A stretch of 7,445 nucleotides of DNA, from positions 1 through 7,445 of the forward strand of contig JASMME010000061.1 of the NCBI GenBank assembly GCA_030748365.1. The letters are read 5' to 3'. The DNA is from Lutibacter sp. Its GTDB lineage: Bacteria; Bacteroidota; Bacteroidia; Flavobacteriales; Flavobacteriaceae. Below, piece after piece: positions 6,434 to 7,445 of the stretch (positions within the stretch are counted from its first letter, which is position 1; the number at the start of each line of letters is the position of its first letter). The notes beneath the pieces were generated by a model. The model ran no database searches. It saw only the letters and a list, made by a program, of their open reading frames with translations, and was not told the origin of the DNA. Position numbers and translations under genes: made by a program.

Positions 6434-7445
6434 ATGTGTGGAATTGTAGGTTACCTGGGTGCTGAAAATGCCTATCCTATTATTATAAAAGGCTTGAAAA
6501 GATTGGAATACCGTGGCTATGACAGTGCGGGTGTCGCCCTCTACAATGGCCAACTCAGCTTGTTTAAAACCAAGGGGAAAGTGGCCGACCTGGAACAAAA
6601 GGCTGCAGGGGAAACCCTCCCGGAAGGTTCACTGGGTATCGGTCATACCCGTTGGGCTACCCATGGGGTTCCCAATGAGGTCAACGCCCATCCCCACAGT
6701 TCCAATTCCGGGCGGCTTGTACTGGTTCACAACGGCATCATCGAGAACTATGAATCCCTGAGAACAAGCCTGGTACAACGAGGTTATACCTTTCATTCTG
6801 AGACTGATACAGAGGTGTTGGTCAACCTGATTGAAGAGGTGCAGCGCAAGGAAAAGGTCAAGCTGGGCATGGCGGTTCAAATCGCCCTCAACCAGGTCAT
6901 TGGCGCCTATGCCATCGCTGTGTTCGATACGGAAAGACCCACAGAGGTCGTGGTAGCCAAGTTGGGCAGTCCATTGGCCATTGGCATCGGCAAGGATGCT
7001 TATTATATCGGCTCAGATGCCTCCCCCTTTATCGAATATACCAACCGGACCATTTACCTGGAAGACAACGAGACGGCCGTATTGAACCTCGCCAAAGGAT
7101 TGAAGATTTTTAAGATTTCTGACAACAGCAAGGTGACGCCCCATATTCAGGAATTACAGTTGAGTCTGGAACATATTGAAAAGGCTGGTTTTGATCATTT
7201 TATGCTAAAAGAAATTTTTGAGCAACCCCGGGCCATTACGGATACCTTTAGGGGACGCTTGCTGCCCGATTCCGAAAGCCTTAAGATAGGAGGGATGGAA
7301 GATCATTTGGCGCGTTTTGAGGCCGCTGGAAAGATTACCATCATTGCCTGTGGTACCTCCTGGCATGCCGGACTGGTCGGTGAATACCTTTTTGAAGACC
7401 TGGCCCGGATTCCCGTGGAAGTGGAGTACGCCTCCGAATTCCGCT
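6434..7445 (+). CDS. glmS: Glutamine-fructose-6-phosphate aminotransferase (isomerizing), N-terminal 337 codons
   Basis: GlmS makes glucosamine-6-phosphate from fructose-6-phosphate and glutamine, the first committed step to UDP-GlcNAc for peptidoglycan and lipid A. The gene begins ATG-TGT (MCGIVGYLG), so removal of Met exposes the nucleophile Cys of the class II glutamine amidotransferase domain. Further amidotransferase motifs are LEYRGYDSAG (24-33), HTRWATHG (71-78), HNGIIENY (99-106), HSETDTE (121-127) and GSDASP (193-198). The linker with HFMLKEIFEQP (255-265) leads into the first SIS isomerase domain, which starts with IIACGTSWHAG (303-313). The frame is intact to the right edge, where it is cut; about 275 further residues are expected. 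It has no clear Shine-Dalgarno sequence; the ATG is preceded by an A-rich stretch. The last base in the window is the first of codon 338. Confidence 0.97.
   Translation, partial: MCGIVGYLGAENAYPIIIKGLKRLEYRGYDSAGVALYNGQLSLFKTKGKVADLEQKAAGETLPEGSLGIGHTRWATHGVPNEVNAHPHSSNSGRLVLVHNGIIENYESLRTSLVQRGYTFHSETDTEVLVNLIEEVQRKEKVKLGMAVQIALNQVIGAYAIAVFDTERPTEVVVAKLGSPLAIGIGKDAYYIGSDASPFIEYTNRTIYLEDNETAVLNLAKGLKIFKISDNSKVTPHIQELQLSLEHIEKAGFDHFMLKEIFEQPRAITDTFRGRLLPDSESLKIGGMEDHLARFEAAGKITIIACGTSWHAGLVGEYLFEDLARIPVEVEYASEFR

Noticed and set aside
6242..6598. 118-codon minus-strand reading frame crossing the glmS start
   Set aside because: Nearly half is antisense to the conserved glmS N-terminus, and the rest has low-complexity composition with no family resemblance.

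Overview
The window looks like chromosomal DNA from a member of the Bacteroidota, most likely a flavobacterium. Three things point there: a DUF5916-type barrel C-terminus, the Bacteroidota form of the YifB ATPase (its usual cysteine cluster is replaced), and TAnnTTTG-type -7 promoter boxes. This is a judgement from recognised sequence patterns; no search was run.

Layout from left to right: (1) 1-648 (+) is the 3' end of a DUF5916 outer-membrane barrel gene. (2) 722-2257 (-) is a complete yifB/comM AAA+ ATPase gene that converges on it. (3) 2393-3427 (-) is a complete LacI-family regulator gene. (4) 3420-4643 (-) is a penicillin-acylase (Ntn-hydrolase) gene remnant that has lost its 5' part, including the catalytic serine; its stop overlaps the lacI start by 8 bp. 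(5) 4720-5811 (+) is a complete GHMP-superfamily kinase with galactokinase-like motifs. (6) 5812-6433 is a 622-bp gene-free gap. (7) 6434-7445 (+) is the first 337 codons of glmS, running off the right edge.

The two rightmost genes belong to sugar and amino-sugar metabolism: a sugar-type kinase, then glucosamine-6-phosphate synthase at the entry to the UDP-GlcNAc pathway. The LacI-type regulator could respond to a sugar, but no operator or target is visible. The acylase remnant and lacI form a leftward pair whose upstream half has been destroyed, so lacI may now depend on a different promoter.

The most unusual structure is non-coding. Inside the gap before glmS, nine A-tracts follow one another with a centre-to-centre spacing of about 10.2 bp (6024-6110). 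They lie mostly within two near-identical 35/36-nt direct repeats, preceded by a 14-nt repeat spaced exactly 20 bp. This predicts strongly curved DNA. I see no new multi-gene system here; the curved array and the broken acylase-lacI pair are the points most worth a second look.
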